NCBI GenBank assembly: GCA_964520785.1
Contig: CAZFQG010000001.1
Span: 38,194 to 102,193 of the forward strand
From: CAZFQG01 sp964520785
Lineage (GTDB): Bacteria > Planctomycetota > Planctomycetia > Pirellulales > Thermoguttaceae
Direction: 5' to 3'
Length of the DNA: 64,000 nt
Position numbers and translations under genes: made by a program
Notes under the pieces: generated by a model
Databases searched by the model: none
Told to the model about the DNA's origin: nothing
What the model saw: only the letters and a program-made list of their open reading frames with translations
Shown here: piece by piece, positions 1 to 8,608 of the stretch
How the letters are laid out: every line of letters begins with the position of its first letter
Position numbering within the stretch: position 1 is the first letter of the stretch

Positions 1-1
1 C

Positions 2-865
2 CATCCCGTGACCGCCGCGGCGGTTTGGTCTCCGGGTGAGACGGACGCCGCGAAATGGACCTCCTCCCCGGGCGAGGCCGCGATCGAACTGGCCCCCGGC
101 GAAGTGGGGACGCTGGTTTTTCAGATCAAGGCGAGTCGGACCAATCCGACCGATCCGCCGCGATTGAAGGTGGTCTACTCGACCGGAGCCGGGGCCGTGT
201 TCCGTCATAGCGAACCGGTCCGCGCGGTGCCGGCCGCCGCATGTCCGAAGATCGCCGCGGCCCCGAACCTCGATGGCCGACTGGATGACGCGGCCTGGGA
301 GGCCGCCGGCGGGTTGCAACCGGCGCGGTTCTTTCACGTTGGGCGGGAAGAGGACGTTCCCGGCACCGCGAAGATGGCCTTCGCGCGGGACGACGAGAAT
401 GTGTATCTCGCCCTCGATTACTCCGGCGACGTCTCCAAGGCCGACACGAGCCGGGCGGATCGCGATGCCCGGGCCGTCTTTCAGACCGATCACGTCCAAC
501 TGGCGATCGACACGGCCGGAAAAGAACGCGAGTACCGGACGTTCGCCGTCACCCTGGCCGGAGACCAGGCGGATGTGCTGGCGAGTTTCTGTCCGTTCGC
601 CGGCCATTTCCAGCGCGACGAGAAGTGGAACGCCGACTGGACGGCGAAGACGGTGCTTCGCGCGGGTGGTTTCTCGGTGGAAATGGCGATCCCGCTGACG
701 GCCCTGGCAACGCCGAAACCCGGCGACGTCTGGCGGATCAACGTGGTCACCCGGCTGACGACCCCGCAGGAGAAGGCGGTCGAGGGGTCCTGGTCCTCCG
801 CGGCACGCGCGTTTCACCTTCCAAGAGCGGAAGGAACGCTTTTCGGAACGTTGTGGATGGAATAG
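2..865 (+). CDS. Secreted-type protein, CBM9-like C-terminal domain (5' partial)
   Basis: The reading frame is open to the left edge, so the true start lies outside the window; a GTG at 8 is the first possible start inside. The last ~200 residues look like a family 9 carbohydrate-binding (CBM9/DOMON-like) beta-sandwich: LDGRLDDAAWEAA, then VYLALDYSGD, DHVQLAIDTAG and a closing WRINVVTRLTTP segment, which is the usual order of this fold. Such modules sit at the end of large planctomycete glycosidase-like or surface proteins and bind sugars or act as spacers. The upstream ~80 residues resemble a beta-rich linker domain. The catalytic part, if any, is missing, so the overall function cannot be given. 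It converges with the permease gene on the other strand. Confidence 0.75.
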   Translation, partial: HPVTAAAVWSPGETDAAKWTSSPGEAAIELAPGEVGTLVFQIKASRTNPTDPPRLKVVYSTGAGAVFRHSEPVRAVPAAACPKIAAAPNLDGRLDDAAWEAAGGLQPARFFHVGREEDVPGTAKMAFARDDENVYLALDYSGDVSKADTSRADRDARAVFQTDHVQLAIDTAGKEREYRTFAVTLAGDQADVLASFCPFAGHFQRDEKWNADWTAKTVLRAGGFSVEMAIPLTALATPKPGDVWRINVVTRLTTPQEKAVEGSWSSAARAFHLPRAEGTLFGTLWME

Positions 866-954
866 AGACCGCCCCGGAAGGTACCGCGGGACTGCCTCAA
901 GCGGACTCAAAGACGATCGATTCGAGGTTCCTCGCGTGGTTGTCGAGAAGAAAA

Positions 955-1006
955 GCCGCCACGGACGGCCTGGGGGAGGGCGTGCGGGGCACTCCGTCGT
1001 GGCGGC
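955..1006. other. Long imperfect hairpin between convergent genes
   Basis: GCCGCCAC at 955-962 and GACGG at 964-968 pair with CCGTC at 994-998 and GTGGCGGC at 999-1006, with one bulged G. It lies between two convergent stop codons (865 and 1026). The flanking run is A6 on the plus strand, so it is not a classic U-tract terminator for the upstream gene, but the position suggests transcript-end formation or stabilisation. Confidence 0.4.
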
Positions 1007-1023
1007 GCGAAAAAACGGGTATT

Positions 1024-3900
1024 TCAGGGTTCTTTCCGGGACTCAAAGAGTTCGAGCGGCCCACGCATGGAGGCCCACGCGGCTGGAATCAGAGCCCCGG
1101 TCAGACCAGTGGCAAGCGCGATCAAGGCGCCCAGTGCCAGCGTCCCCCAGGGGATCAGAAACGGGGAGGTCACTCCCCAGCCGAGGCTGGAGACTTCGAT
1201 CCCGGTCCAGGCGGCGGTCACTCCGAAGAGGCCGCCCAGGATGCACGCGACGAGCCCGGTCAGGAGTCCTTCGGCGGAGATGAGCCTGAACAATTGGAGT
1301 CGCGAGAGTCCAATGCATCGCAAGACGCCCAATTCTCGACGGCGCGCCCGAACCGACGCGGCGAGCGTCGCCGTTACCGCCAAGGCCGATAAGCCCAGCG
1401 CGATCAACGGGACGCGACTCATTCGGGCGATAATTCCTTCGCAGCGGTTTCGGATGGCCTGAGTCATGGCCTGGGTATTCGTCACGCGGACATAGGTCTC
1501 CATGGCGGACGCTCCGTCAGGGGAATGCATCCTCGCGAGTGTTTCCACACTGGCCTCGAGTGAATTGGGATCGCGAGGCGGCGTTCCGCCGCCAAAACGA
1601 TCGCCACGTATCGCCGCCGGATCGCGCGGCCCTTCGTCGCGTCCGCCCTGCCCCGCCGCCCGGACCGTCTCCCGGTTCGCTTCCCTTGGAACCTTCTCCT
1701 CCAATTCCAGCAAAAACGCTCTGGGAAATGAACCCGGGAAATCGGCCCCGGCGGTTTCGGACGCGACGAATACCATGGATGCCACATGCCCCAGGCCGCG
1801 GCGCATCCGCGCCGACTTCGTCAGAAGGTGCCAACCAGGCACCCGGACGACACCGGCGATTTCGCGCGAGAGCGTTCTCGTCCCGTCGACGGTCTGTATT
1901 TCCAAATCACACCCCACGTCGAACCGGTGCGGCGCGAGGTGGTAGAGTTCTTCAGTGATCAAGCAGGCCCCCTGTCTTTCGACTTGCGAGATTGCCTCCT
2001 CCGCGTTCCCTCGGACGAAATGGGCCGAGATCATTCCGTCGTCCGGGTCGAGGATGCTCCGCGCGTCACCGCCGATGTAGATCAGGTCGCGCCACCCCTT
2101 GGTGGAGTTCGTGACAGCGACGGCCTCGTCCGAGATGGTGGGATGTTGCAGGAATAATGGGATGCACCGCGCAACGCCGTTAAGCCGCGAGATTCGCTCC
2201 ACCCCGGCCTCCGTGAGCCCTTTGGGGAACACGACCGCGACCGCGTCCGGGGATCGCTGGCCGACGAGGAAGGGGGTTTGCATCGAAAGCCCCCAGACGT
2301 GGACGGTGACGAAAAGCCCCAGGCCGATCATCATCGCGGAGGCCCCGGCGGTGGCGCGCCAGAATTGCGAAGTGAGCTGGCCCTCGAGCAGCTCGCCGCG
2401 GAGGCGCAACATTCGCGCCAACGGCACATAGAACAACCATTCCGTAAGCCGGATCGCCCAGGGAGCAAGCAGGACGAGTCCGGTTACCGCCGGGATGTAA
2501 CTTAGCGGAGCGAGGAACGTTCTCATCTCCAAAGGCAGTCCTGGAACGAACGAGACGAGGGGGTTGATCGCCAAGAGGAGGATGGACGCCGGGAGCAGCC
2601 ACGGCGGAGGTGACCCTGGGGCCGGGGCCAACGCCGACTCGTCGACCGACTCCAGCGGATGGCGGCTCGCCGCGATGGCCGCCGCCGGCAGCGCCGCGAC
2701 GAGGGTCGATCCGCAGACGATCGCCGCCGCCATCGGAAGGACGGCCGATGCCGCCGTCGCCAAATCGGCCGCCGACGCCGTTACGCCGCGGGTCAGGAGG
2801 AACCAGCCCAAGGGGATGCCCGCCAAGAATCCAACCGTCGCCAACAGCATCGCCTCGGCGAAGACCAGCGAGACGATCCGTGCGCGCCCCGCCCCCAGGG
2901 CTCGGAGAACGGCCATCTGTCGCCGCCGCGACTGGACGCCGATGCACAGCGAAGAAAGCAAGACGTAGAACGCGGCCAGGCAGACGAGAACCGTCGCCAT
3001 GTGAGGCAGCACGCCGAAGCCGCCACCGAGTCGAACGCCCCGCCGGTGCGCCAGATAGTCATCGGCGCCGAGGATGCAAACCGGCACGAGTCCCTGGTGT
3101 TCCTCCGCGGATCGTTCGAGATCGGCACGAAACCCCTCCGCGGCCGGTTCGTCAGCCAGGATCACGAAGACGCGGTTGACGCGGAAGGGCTCGGCCGTAA
3201 TCTGTTCGAAGGCGGCTCTGGAAACGAGTACTCCGCCGAAATCCTTCAATACCCCTTGATCCGGGAAGAAACCTTTCTGACGACCCTCCGTCTTCGCGCG
3301 CTTCCCGGAGCCGGGCGTCCGGAACGTGGCCCCGATGGGGAATTCGCAACGTCCTCCGCCGGAGGCGACGATCAGCGTGTCTCCCACGTCCAGTCCGTAC
3401 TGGGTGAGAACGTTTTCATTGACGATGAGCTTTCCGCCGGCCATGCACTCGTCCCAGTTGGAGACGGAGACGCCCGGCGGGCACCGATCGTCGGCGCAGG
3501 CGACCATGATCCGCGGCGCGGTTTCCAGAGGGTGGTACATCGGCCCGCGGAACATGCCCCCCGGCTTGAAGAGTTCCACCTTGGCGCAGCCGGTCTCCAC
3601 GGCCCTTTCGACGCGGGCGTCTCGACGGACCTCGTCGAGGAGCGGTTCGTGGAGAGCGGGTCGCGGCGGGATCATCCCATAGCGTTGCTCGTCCGCTTCC
3701 CAGTCCTCGTAGCTCCCGGAGCGGACCACGAAATCGTAAGGACCCATCGGATCCGGTGGACTCTCCTCCGGCGGGATATGGTAGGCGCCGGCGACGCAGA
3801 GGACCAGCGCCGTCGCCGCGGCAACGGAGATGACCGAGAGTAACGGCCGGATTCGACCGCTGCGCAAGCCTGCCAAGAGAAGGAGGCGAATCAACCGCAT
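1024..3900 (-). CDS. ABC transporter permease, double FtsX type
   Basis: A 958-residue membrane protein with the two-module plan of large FtsX/MacB-like permeases. It begins with a hydrophobic segment (residues ~20-40). The first FtsX module carries RRRQMAVLRALGAGRARI followed by several membrane helices. The second, at the C-terminus, repeats the pattern as RRRELGVLRCIGLSRLQL plus three helices. Long extracytoplasmic stretches lie between. The ATG at 3900 is chosen because it overlaps the 3' end of the ATPase gene by 10 bases, a typical coupled arrangement; a longer open frame upstream encodes arginine/proline-rich nonsense. FtsX-type permeases export lipoproteins, peptides or lipids or transmit force to periplasmic partners rather than import nutrients. 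The substrate is unknown. Confidence 0.85.
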   Translation of the reverse strand: MRLIRLLLLAGLRSGRIRPLLSVISVAAATALVLCVAGAYHIPPEESPPDPMGPYDFVVRSGSYEDWEADEQRYGMIPPRPALHEPLLDEVRRDARVERAVETGCAKVELFKPGGMFRGPMYHPLETAPRIMVACADDRCPPGVSVSNWDECMAGGKLIVNENVLTQYGLDVGDTLIVASGGGRCEFPIGATFRTPGSGKRAKTEGRQKGFFPDQGVLKDFGGVLVSRAAFEQITAEPFRVNRVFVILADEPAAEGFRADLERSAEEHQGLVPVCILGADDYLAHRRGVRLGGGFGVLPHMATVLVCLAAFYVLLSSLCIGVQSRRRQMAVLRALGAGRARIVSLVFAEAMLLATVGFLAGIPLGWFLLTRGVTASAADLATAASAVLPMAAAIVCGSTLVAALPAAAIAASRHPLESVDESALAPAPGSPPPWLLPASILLLAINPLVSFVPGLPLEMRTFLAPLSYIPAVTGLVLLAPWAIRLTEWLFYVPLARMLRLRGELLEGQLTSQFWRATAGASAMMIGLGLFVTVHVWGLSMQTPFLVGQRSPDAVAVVFPKGLTEAGVERISRLNGVARCIPLFLQHPTISDEAVAVTNSTKGWRDLIYIGGDARSILDPDDGMISAHFVRGNAEEAISQVERQGACLITEELYHLAPHRFDVGCDLEIQTVDGTRTLSREIAGVVRVPGWHLLTKSARMRRGLGHVASMVFVASETAGADFPGSFPRAFLLELEEKVPREANRETVRAAGQGGRDEGPRDPAAIRGDRFGGGTPPRDPNSLEASVETLARMHSPDGASAMETYVRVTNTQAMTQAIRNRCEGIIARMSRVPLIALGLSALAVTATLAASVRARRRELGVLRCIGLSRLQLFRLISAEGLLTGLVACILGGLFGVTAAWTGIEVSSLGWGVTSPFLIPWGTLALGALIALATGLTGALIPAAWASMRGPLELFESRKEP

Positions 3901-4703
3901 TCGGAAGCCTCCCCGCCGGGCGCCGCGGCATCGTTCTCCTCCAGCATCGCCTGATACTGGGCGCCCAGGTCGTGCGGGCCGTCGAAATCCTCCGTGGCGG
4001 CATCCCGGACCACGGAGCCGTCGCGGAACATGAGGACGCGGTCCGCCCAGGCGGCGACGTGGGGCGCGTGGGTGACCATGATGATGGTGCGGTCTTCCCG
4101 GTCGCGGAAATCGCGGAGCAGCGCGCAAATCTCGTGCGTCGTCTTCAGATCGAGATTGCCGGTCGGTTCATCCGCCAGGAGGACGGCCGGATCGTTCGCC
4201 AACGCCCGGCCGATGGCGACGCGTTGTTGCTCACCGCCGCTAAGCTGTCGCGGGTAGTGAGCGCGCCGCCCGGCCAGGCGGAGGAGATTGAGCAAGCGTT
4301 CAATACGATCTCGTTCGCCGCGTTTGGCTCGCGAGAGCAACAGGGGGAGCCGGACGTTCGCCTCGGCGGTCAGGGTGGGAATCAGATTGTAGTTCTGAAA
4401 GACCAAGCCGATGCGATCTCGCCGGTAACGAGTGAGGGCACGGTCGGAGATGGCCGAGAGATCGTCACCGTCGATCAAGACGCGGCCGCCGTCGTCGGGC
4501 CGCAGCAACCCGCCGAGGAGGTGCAATAGGGTGCTCTTTCCCGAGCCGCTGGCCCCCATCACGGCGACGAACCGGCCCCTCGGCACGCGAAACGAGACAT
4601 CGCGCACCGCATGGACCGCCTCGGCTTCCCGCCAGAACGTTTTGCTCACCCGTTCCACGACCACCGCGTCTTTTCCAGTTGTGTTCTCCGCGAAATCAAC
4701 CAT
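3891..4703 (-). CDS. ABC transporter ATP-binding protein, LolD/MacB family
   Basis: 270 residues with all nucleotide-binding motifs in order: Walker A GASGSGKST (50-58), Q-loop Q103, signature LSGGEQQRV (154-162), Walker B VLLADEP (174-180) with TGNLD, and H-loop His212 in MVTHAPHV. The TGNLD D-loop and the overall length are typical of the LolD/FtsE/MacB branch, which partners FtsX-type permeases, exactly the gene that follows with a 10-base overlap. It should be a cytoplasmic ATPase docked to that permease. It starts 52 bases after the DUF1559 gene on the same strand, so the three genes probably form one transcript. Confidence 0.9.
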   Translation of the reverse strand: MVDFAENTTGKDAVVVERVSKTFWREAEAVHAVRDVSFRVPRGRFVAVMGASGSGKSTLLHLLGGLLRPDDGGRVLIDGDDLSAISDRALTRYRRDRIGLVFQNYNLIPTLTAEANVRLPLLLSRAKRGERDRIERLLNLLRLAGRRAHYPRQLSGGEQQRVAIGRALANDPAVLLADEPTGNLDLKTTHEICALLRDFRDREDRTIIMVTHAPHVAAWADRVLMFRDGSVVRDAATEDFDGPHDLGAQYQAMLEENDAAAPGGEASECG

Positions 4704-4755
4704 TCACTCTCTTTCCCATGAATCCCAACACTTATGCCCTACGTCTTGCGCCTAT

Positions 4756-5772
4756 TCAGTACTCCCCAACGACTTCTCCTCCAGCCCTCGTCCACAAAGC
4801 ATACCAAGTGGACGGTTCGATGGTCTCATTGACGAACCGAACGCTGCCGTCGGCGAAGCATGCGTTAACGCCGCCGGGGTGCCGGCTTCGCGCCGCGGTG
4901 GCCTTCTCGGAACCGTACACTAGGTCGGGAACCGGGCTGTTGGGACTCAGACGGCCGTTCAGAAGAGGACCGGCCGGCGCGCCGGCTCGGAGCCAGGTTG
5001 AAAGGCGCATACCGTCCCATCCGGAGGCCGCCGCGATGACCGTTTGGGCATCCACGGGGCCGTCCACTCGCGCCAGATTGCACGAAGCCTTGGCGCGGTA
5101 GACCTGAACGTCGGGAGTGGAAGCGGTCCCCGGTGAATCGCAGGGTCCACGTAACGATTCCGCAAAGGCCAGGGTGTTGCTTGTCCCGTCCGTCAGATCG
5201 GCTAATCGAACCTTGGCGTTCACCCAACAGATGCCGTTGTTTGCTCCGAATCCGGGATTGTAGACACCATCCAGCCCGTTTCCCTGGCTCATTCCGTAGT
5301 TGCTTCCCGCCAGACGAATTACCGCCCCTGAAAGCCCCTTGCCGTCGTGAACCGCCGCCTCGGGATCGCTCGGGCACAGGAACATGGCAACCGGGGTAGC
5401 GGCGGCGACACGAAGTTCCTCGGGGAGATCGGTTCTGCCAACGTGCCCCAGGGTGACATTGAAGTCGATCAGATCCCTCAGGGCCTCTTGCTCGCCGTAC
5501 GGCAACAGTTTCGCCAACGGGGAGTAGTCATTCGGATAGGGCAGCAGCGAGTCCGACCAACCCGCGTTGGGCAGAACGCCGGCGTGGGCACCGGCGTAGT
5601 TATGCATCGCCAAACCACATTGGCGCAGATTGTTCGTGCAACTCATCCGCCGTGCCGCCTCCCTGGCCGCCTGGACGGCCGGCAGGAGGAGAGCGACGAG
5701 GACGCCGATAATCGCGATGACGACAAGGAGTTCCACGAGTGTAAAAGCGGTGCGGGTTTTCTCTTCAGCCAT
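4756..5772 (-). CDS. DUF1559 protein with prepilin-type N-terminus
   Basis: Begins with the class III/type IV prepilin signal (FTLVELLVVIAIIGVLVALL) followed by the family hallmark AVQAAREAARRMSC, and ends with the HPGGVNACFADGSVRFV block near the C-terminus. This is the DUF1559 (SBP_bac_10/H-X9-DG) family that is massively expanded in planctomycetes. The N-terminal helix implies processing by a prepilin peptidase and assembly into a pseudopilus-like or membrane-anchored structure; the specific role is unknown. The start at 5772 gives the usual short basic leader (MAEEKTRTA); in-frame ATGs at 5796 and 5820 are possible. First gene of a likely operon with the ABC ATPase and permease, behind a sigma-54 promoter (5879-5894). 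Confidence 0.88.
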   Translation of the reverse strand: MAEEKTRTAFTLVELLVVIAIIGVLVALLLPAVQAAREAARRMSCTNNLRQCGLAMHNYAGAHAGVLPNAGWSDSLLPYPNDYSPLAKLLPYGEQEALRDLIDFNVTLGHVGRTDLPEELRVAAATPVAMFLCPSDPEAAVHDGKGLSGAVIRLAGSNYGMSQGNGLDGVYNPGFGANNGICWVNAKVRLADLTDGTSNTLAFAESLRGPCDSPGTASTPDVQVYRAKASCNLARVDGPVDAQTVIAAASGWDGMRLSTWLRAGAPAGPLLNGRLSPNSPVPDLVYGSEKATAARSRHPGGVNACFADGSVRFVNETIEPSTWYALWTRAGGEVVGEY

Positions 5773-5878
5773 GCGTATTCCGTGCTTCAATTCCATTTCA
5801 AAACAACCGTGGCAGTCCACTCCGTGGCAAATGCGAGCGCCTACGCACGGAAAGCCCTCTCTGGCGAACTGTCGCTAG

Positions 5879-5894
5879 AGCAATCGGCGTGCCA
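5879..5894 (-). promoter_or_regulatory. Sigma-54 (RpoN) promoter, -24/-12 type
   Basis: Read on the minus strand the bases are TGGCACG, four bases (CCGA), then TTGCT. This is an exact match to the sigma-54 consensus TGGCACG-N4-TTGCW. The invariant GG at -24 and GC at -12 are present with correct spacing. Transcription would begin near 5868, leaving a leader of about 95 bases before the DUF1559 start at 5772. Confidence 0.75.
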
Positions 5895-6058
5895 GTTCCA
5901 CGTCTGATACGGCAACAAAGGAATCTCCCCGGCGGAAACGAGCGAAAAAAACAGGCGTTTCCCGCGGATTGGCCGCCCCGACTACGCGTGTCCCGTCACC
6001 GGTTTTCCCATTCCGAACTGGCGGTATCCATCGATTCGGACGATTCGGACTTGAAGCC

Positions 6059-6093
6059 GCACAATCGCGGTGCTTGAGGCACACCGATTGTGC
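6059..6093. promoter_or_regulatory. Tandem NtrC-like enhancer sites
   Basis: Two copies of GCAC-N7-GTGC lie at 6059-6073 and 6079-6093, centred 20 bp (about two helical turns) apart and roughly 175-210 bp upstream of the sigma-54 promoter. This is the classical architecture of paired NtrC dimer sites that form an enhancer. The two copies are also inverted relative to each other (GCACAATCG against CGATTGTGC). The activator protein is not encoded in this window. Confidence 0.6.
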
Positions 6094-6271
6094 ATGACTC
6101 CGGCGGAACTGATGAATGTTTCTCGTCCCAGGGAATGAATCGGTGGCTCATCGCGAAACGGAAGGCATGCTTGTCGCGAAAGAAACGGAGTTTCGAACGA
6201 AGCCAAGGATCATCTTTCCAGCGACCGAATCACGGCGACCGGCGCCGCGATTCCCGACGCCCGAACGGGAC

Positions 6272-8560
6272 CTACAACATTCCCAGAGGATCGACGTCCA
6301 CCGTCCATTGGGTATCCTTGGACGTCTTCAGTTGGCCGGTAATGTCGCGGACGAGGCCGCGGATGGCATTTCCGTCGGTCGATTGAAGCTGCAGGTGGAA
6401 GCGGTAGAAGCCCCGCAGCCGCGCGATCGGGGCGGGAGCGGGGCCGAGGAGCCTCGCGTCGATGGACCGGCCGCCGATGGCGAGTTTCAGTTCACCGGCA
6501 AGGCTTTCCGTAAAGGCGCGGGTCTCCGCCTCGTCGAGCCCACGGACGATCAGGCGGACCATCTTCGAAAACGGCGGGTAGGAAAACGCCTTGCGCAGCG
6601 GAATCTCCTTCATTGCGAAGCCCGTGTAATCGTGCCGCGAGGCGGCGACGATGGCGTCGTGGTCGGGGTTGAACGTCTGCACCCAGACGCGGCCCCCCTT
6701 GTCGCCGCGGCCGGTCCGCCCGGCCACCTGGGTGACTAGTTGGAAGGTTCGCTCCGATGCGCGGAAGTCCGGCAGATGGAGGGCCGTATCGGCGTTGATC
6801 ACCCCCACGAGCGTCACGTTCGGAAAATCGAGCCCCTTGGCGATCATCTGCGTTCCCAAGAGGATTCGCACCTCCCCCTTCTTGAAGCGTGCCAGCGCGT
6901 TCTGGTGCGCCCCACGGCCCTGCATCGTGTCGGTATCCATTCGCAGGCACGCATAATCGGGAAACCGGTTCGCCACCTCCTGCTCCAACCGCTGCGTGCC
7001 GGTGCCGCTGTAACGGATGCCGGCGAAACCGCACTCGGGGCATGCACCGGGGGCGGGAATGCGGTAGTCGCAGTAGTGGCAAATCGCCATGGAGTCCGCC
7101 TTGTGGTGCGTCAGGGCGATCTCGCAGTCGGGACAGCTCGCCACGTAGCCGCACGCGGGGCACTGGATGTGCGTATTGAAGCCGCGGCGGTTCAAAAGCA
7201 GAATCACCTGCCCCCCTTCACGCAGTGCTTCGCTGACGGCCAGGTAAAGGGGACGGCTGATAATGCCGTGCCCGAACCGCGTGTTGGCTTCTTCGCGGCG
7301 GTCCACGATCCGGACGTCCGGCAATGGCCGGTCCGAAATCCGGCGCGGCATCTCGACGAGCGTGTATTCCCCTTTCTTCGCGCGGTACCAGCTCTCCAGC
7401 GAAGGGGTGGCCGAACCGAGAATGAGCGGAACGTTCTCCAGCCGTGCCCGTTCAATCGCTACGTCCCTCGCATGATACCTGGGGGCGGTCTCCTGCTTGA
7501 AGGAACCCTCGTGCTCCTCGTCCAGGACGATCATCCCCAGATTGGGCGCCGGGGCGAAGATGGCGCTTCTCGCGCCGACGACGACGGTCACCCGGCCGTC
7601 GAGGATGTCGCGCCAGTGGCGGTGGCGTTCGGCATCGGTCAAGTGACTGTGCAAAACGGCGACCCGGCCGAACCGCGACCGGAACCGTTCCACCGTTTGC
7701 GGCGTGAGGCTGATTTCCGGGACGAGGACGATCGCCTGGCGCCCCAACTCGACCACATGTTGGATCGCCTGAATATAGACTTCCGTCTTTCCGCTGCCGG
7801 TCACGCCGTGAACAAGCAGCGTTCGTGCCCGGCGAGATTCGATCACCTCGACGATCGCCGCCAAGGCCTTCCGCTGGTCTTCGTTGAGCGCCAGATGTGG
7901 TTGGATGGGAACCGCCGCCTCGGTGTCGCACGCGCTGTCCACGCGGCGGAGCTGGGTCCGCAAGATGCCCAGACCGCGGAGTTTGGCGACCGGCGCGAGG
8001 GAGCACTTCGCGGCGCGACTGAGTTCCGTCGCGGTCATCGGTTCGGCCGAGGAGCGAAGCGTCTTGAGAATCGCTTCCTGTTTCGGCGTCAGGCCGGCGT
8101 CCTTCGCCAGCGCATCGGCGTCCGGAGCGACGACGAGAACCCGGGCCATCCGCGTTCCCGCTTGGGCGCGAACGCCGGCCGGAAGGACCGTCTCGAGGAC
8201 CTGCCCCCAGGGGCACAGGTAATACTCGGCGATCCACTCGGTCAGGCGGAGCATGTTCGGCGAGAGGAGCGCCCTGGGGTCGATCACCGAGTGGACCGCC
8301 TTTAGCGGCCGCGTCCCCTTCTTCACGTCCACGGCGACGCAATACGCCTCGGCCGTCCGCCCCCCGCGTCCCAGAGGCACCTTCAACCGTCGCCCCGGTT
8401 CCACGTCGTCGGCGAGTTCCTCCGGCACCAAGTAGTCGTACCGCCCCGGAGGCGTCGGCGAAAAGACGACCGAGGCCGTCAGTTGTTCCTCGCCGTCGTC
8501 CACGTCCCATGGATCGGGCTCGCGGTCGAACAACGTAGCTTGTTGAGGCGTATCCGGCAT
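6272..8560 (-). CDS. priA: Primosomal protein N', replication restart helicase PriA
   Basis: 762 residues. The N-terminal DNA-binding region (about 30-130) is followed by the helicase core with Walker A GVTGSGKTE (252-260), DEEH box (347-350) and motif III GSATPSLES (382-390). Eight zinc-ligand cysteines are at 467, 470, 476, 479, 494, 497, 507 and 510, the full two-zinc set of PriA. The helicase C-terminal motifs include AGRTGRG. PriA recognises stalled forks and reloads the replicative helicase. The length fits bacterial PriA. The ATG at 8560 has no obvious Shine-Dalgarno sequence. The neighbours (DUF1559 downstream, glycosyltransferase upstream) are unrelated. Confidence 0.95.
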   Translation of the reverse strand: MPDTPQQATLFDREPDPWDVDDGEEQLTASVVFSPTPPGRYDYLVPEELADDVEPGRRLKVPLGRGGRTAEAYCVAVDVKKGTRPLKAVHSVIDPRALLSPNMLRLTEWIAEYYLCPWGQVLETVLPAGVRAQAGTRMARVLVVAPDADALAKDAGLTPKQEAILKTLRSSAEPMTATELSRAAKCSLAPVAKLRGLGILRTQLRRVDSACDTEAAVPIQPHLALNEDQRKALAAIVEVIESRRARTLLVHGVTGSGKTEVYIQAIQHVVELGRQAIVLVPEISLTPQTVERFRSRFGRVAVLHSHLTDAERHRHWRDILDGRVTVVVGARSAIFAPAPNLGMIVLDEEHEGSFKQETAPRYHARDVAIERARLENVPLILGSATPSLESWYRAKKGEYTLVEMPRRISDRPLPDVRIVDRREEANTRFGHGIISRPLYLAVSEALREGGQVILLLNRRGFNTHIQCPACGYVASCPDCEIALTHHKADSMAICHYCDYRIPAPGACPECGFAGIRYSGTGTQRLEQEVANRFPDYACLRMDTDTMQGRGAHQNALARFKKGEVRILLGTQMIAKGLDFPNVTLVGVINADTALHLPDFRASERTFQLVTQVAGRTGRGDKGGRVWVQTFNPDHDAIVAASRHDYTGFAMKEIPLRKAFSYPPFSKMVRLIVRGLDEAETRAFTESLAGELKLAIGGRSIDARLLGPAPAPIARLRGFYRFHLQLQSTDGNAIRGLVRDITGQLKTSKDTQWTVDVDPLGML

Positions 8561-8608
8561 GAAGGGACGTCACGGGGCAAAAATGGGGCATGAACGGTCA
8601 CGCCCATG

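Larger units (their letters stand above)
5773..6271. other. Regulatory intergenic region upstream of the DUF1559-ABC operon
   Basis: 499 bases between the DUF1559 start and the priA stop, both on the minus strand. It holds the sigma-54 promoter and the tandem GCAC-N7-GTGC sites listed separately. No credible coding sequence was found. Confidence 0.6.

Noticed and set aside
2659..3843. Long plus-strand open frame antisense to the permease
   Set aside because: Composition is that of a GC-rich shadow frame (Arg/Asp/Gly-rich, no hydrophobic core).
3901..4128. N-terminal extension of the FtsX permease
   Set aside because: Arg/Pro/His-rich antisense-type sequence overlapping the ATPase gene; the ATG at 3900 with the 10-base overlap is better.
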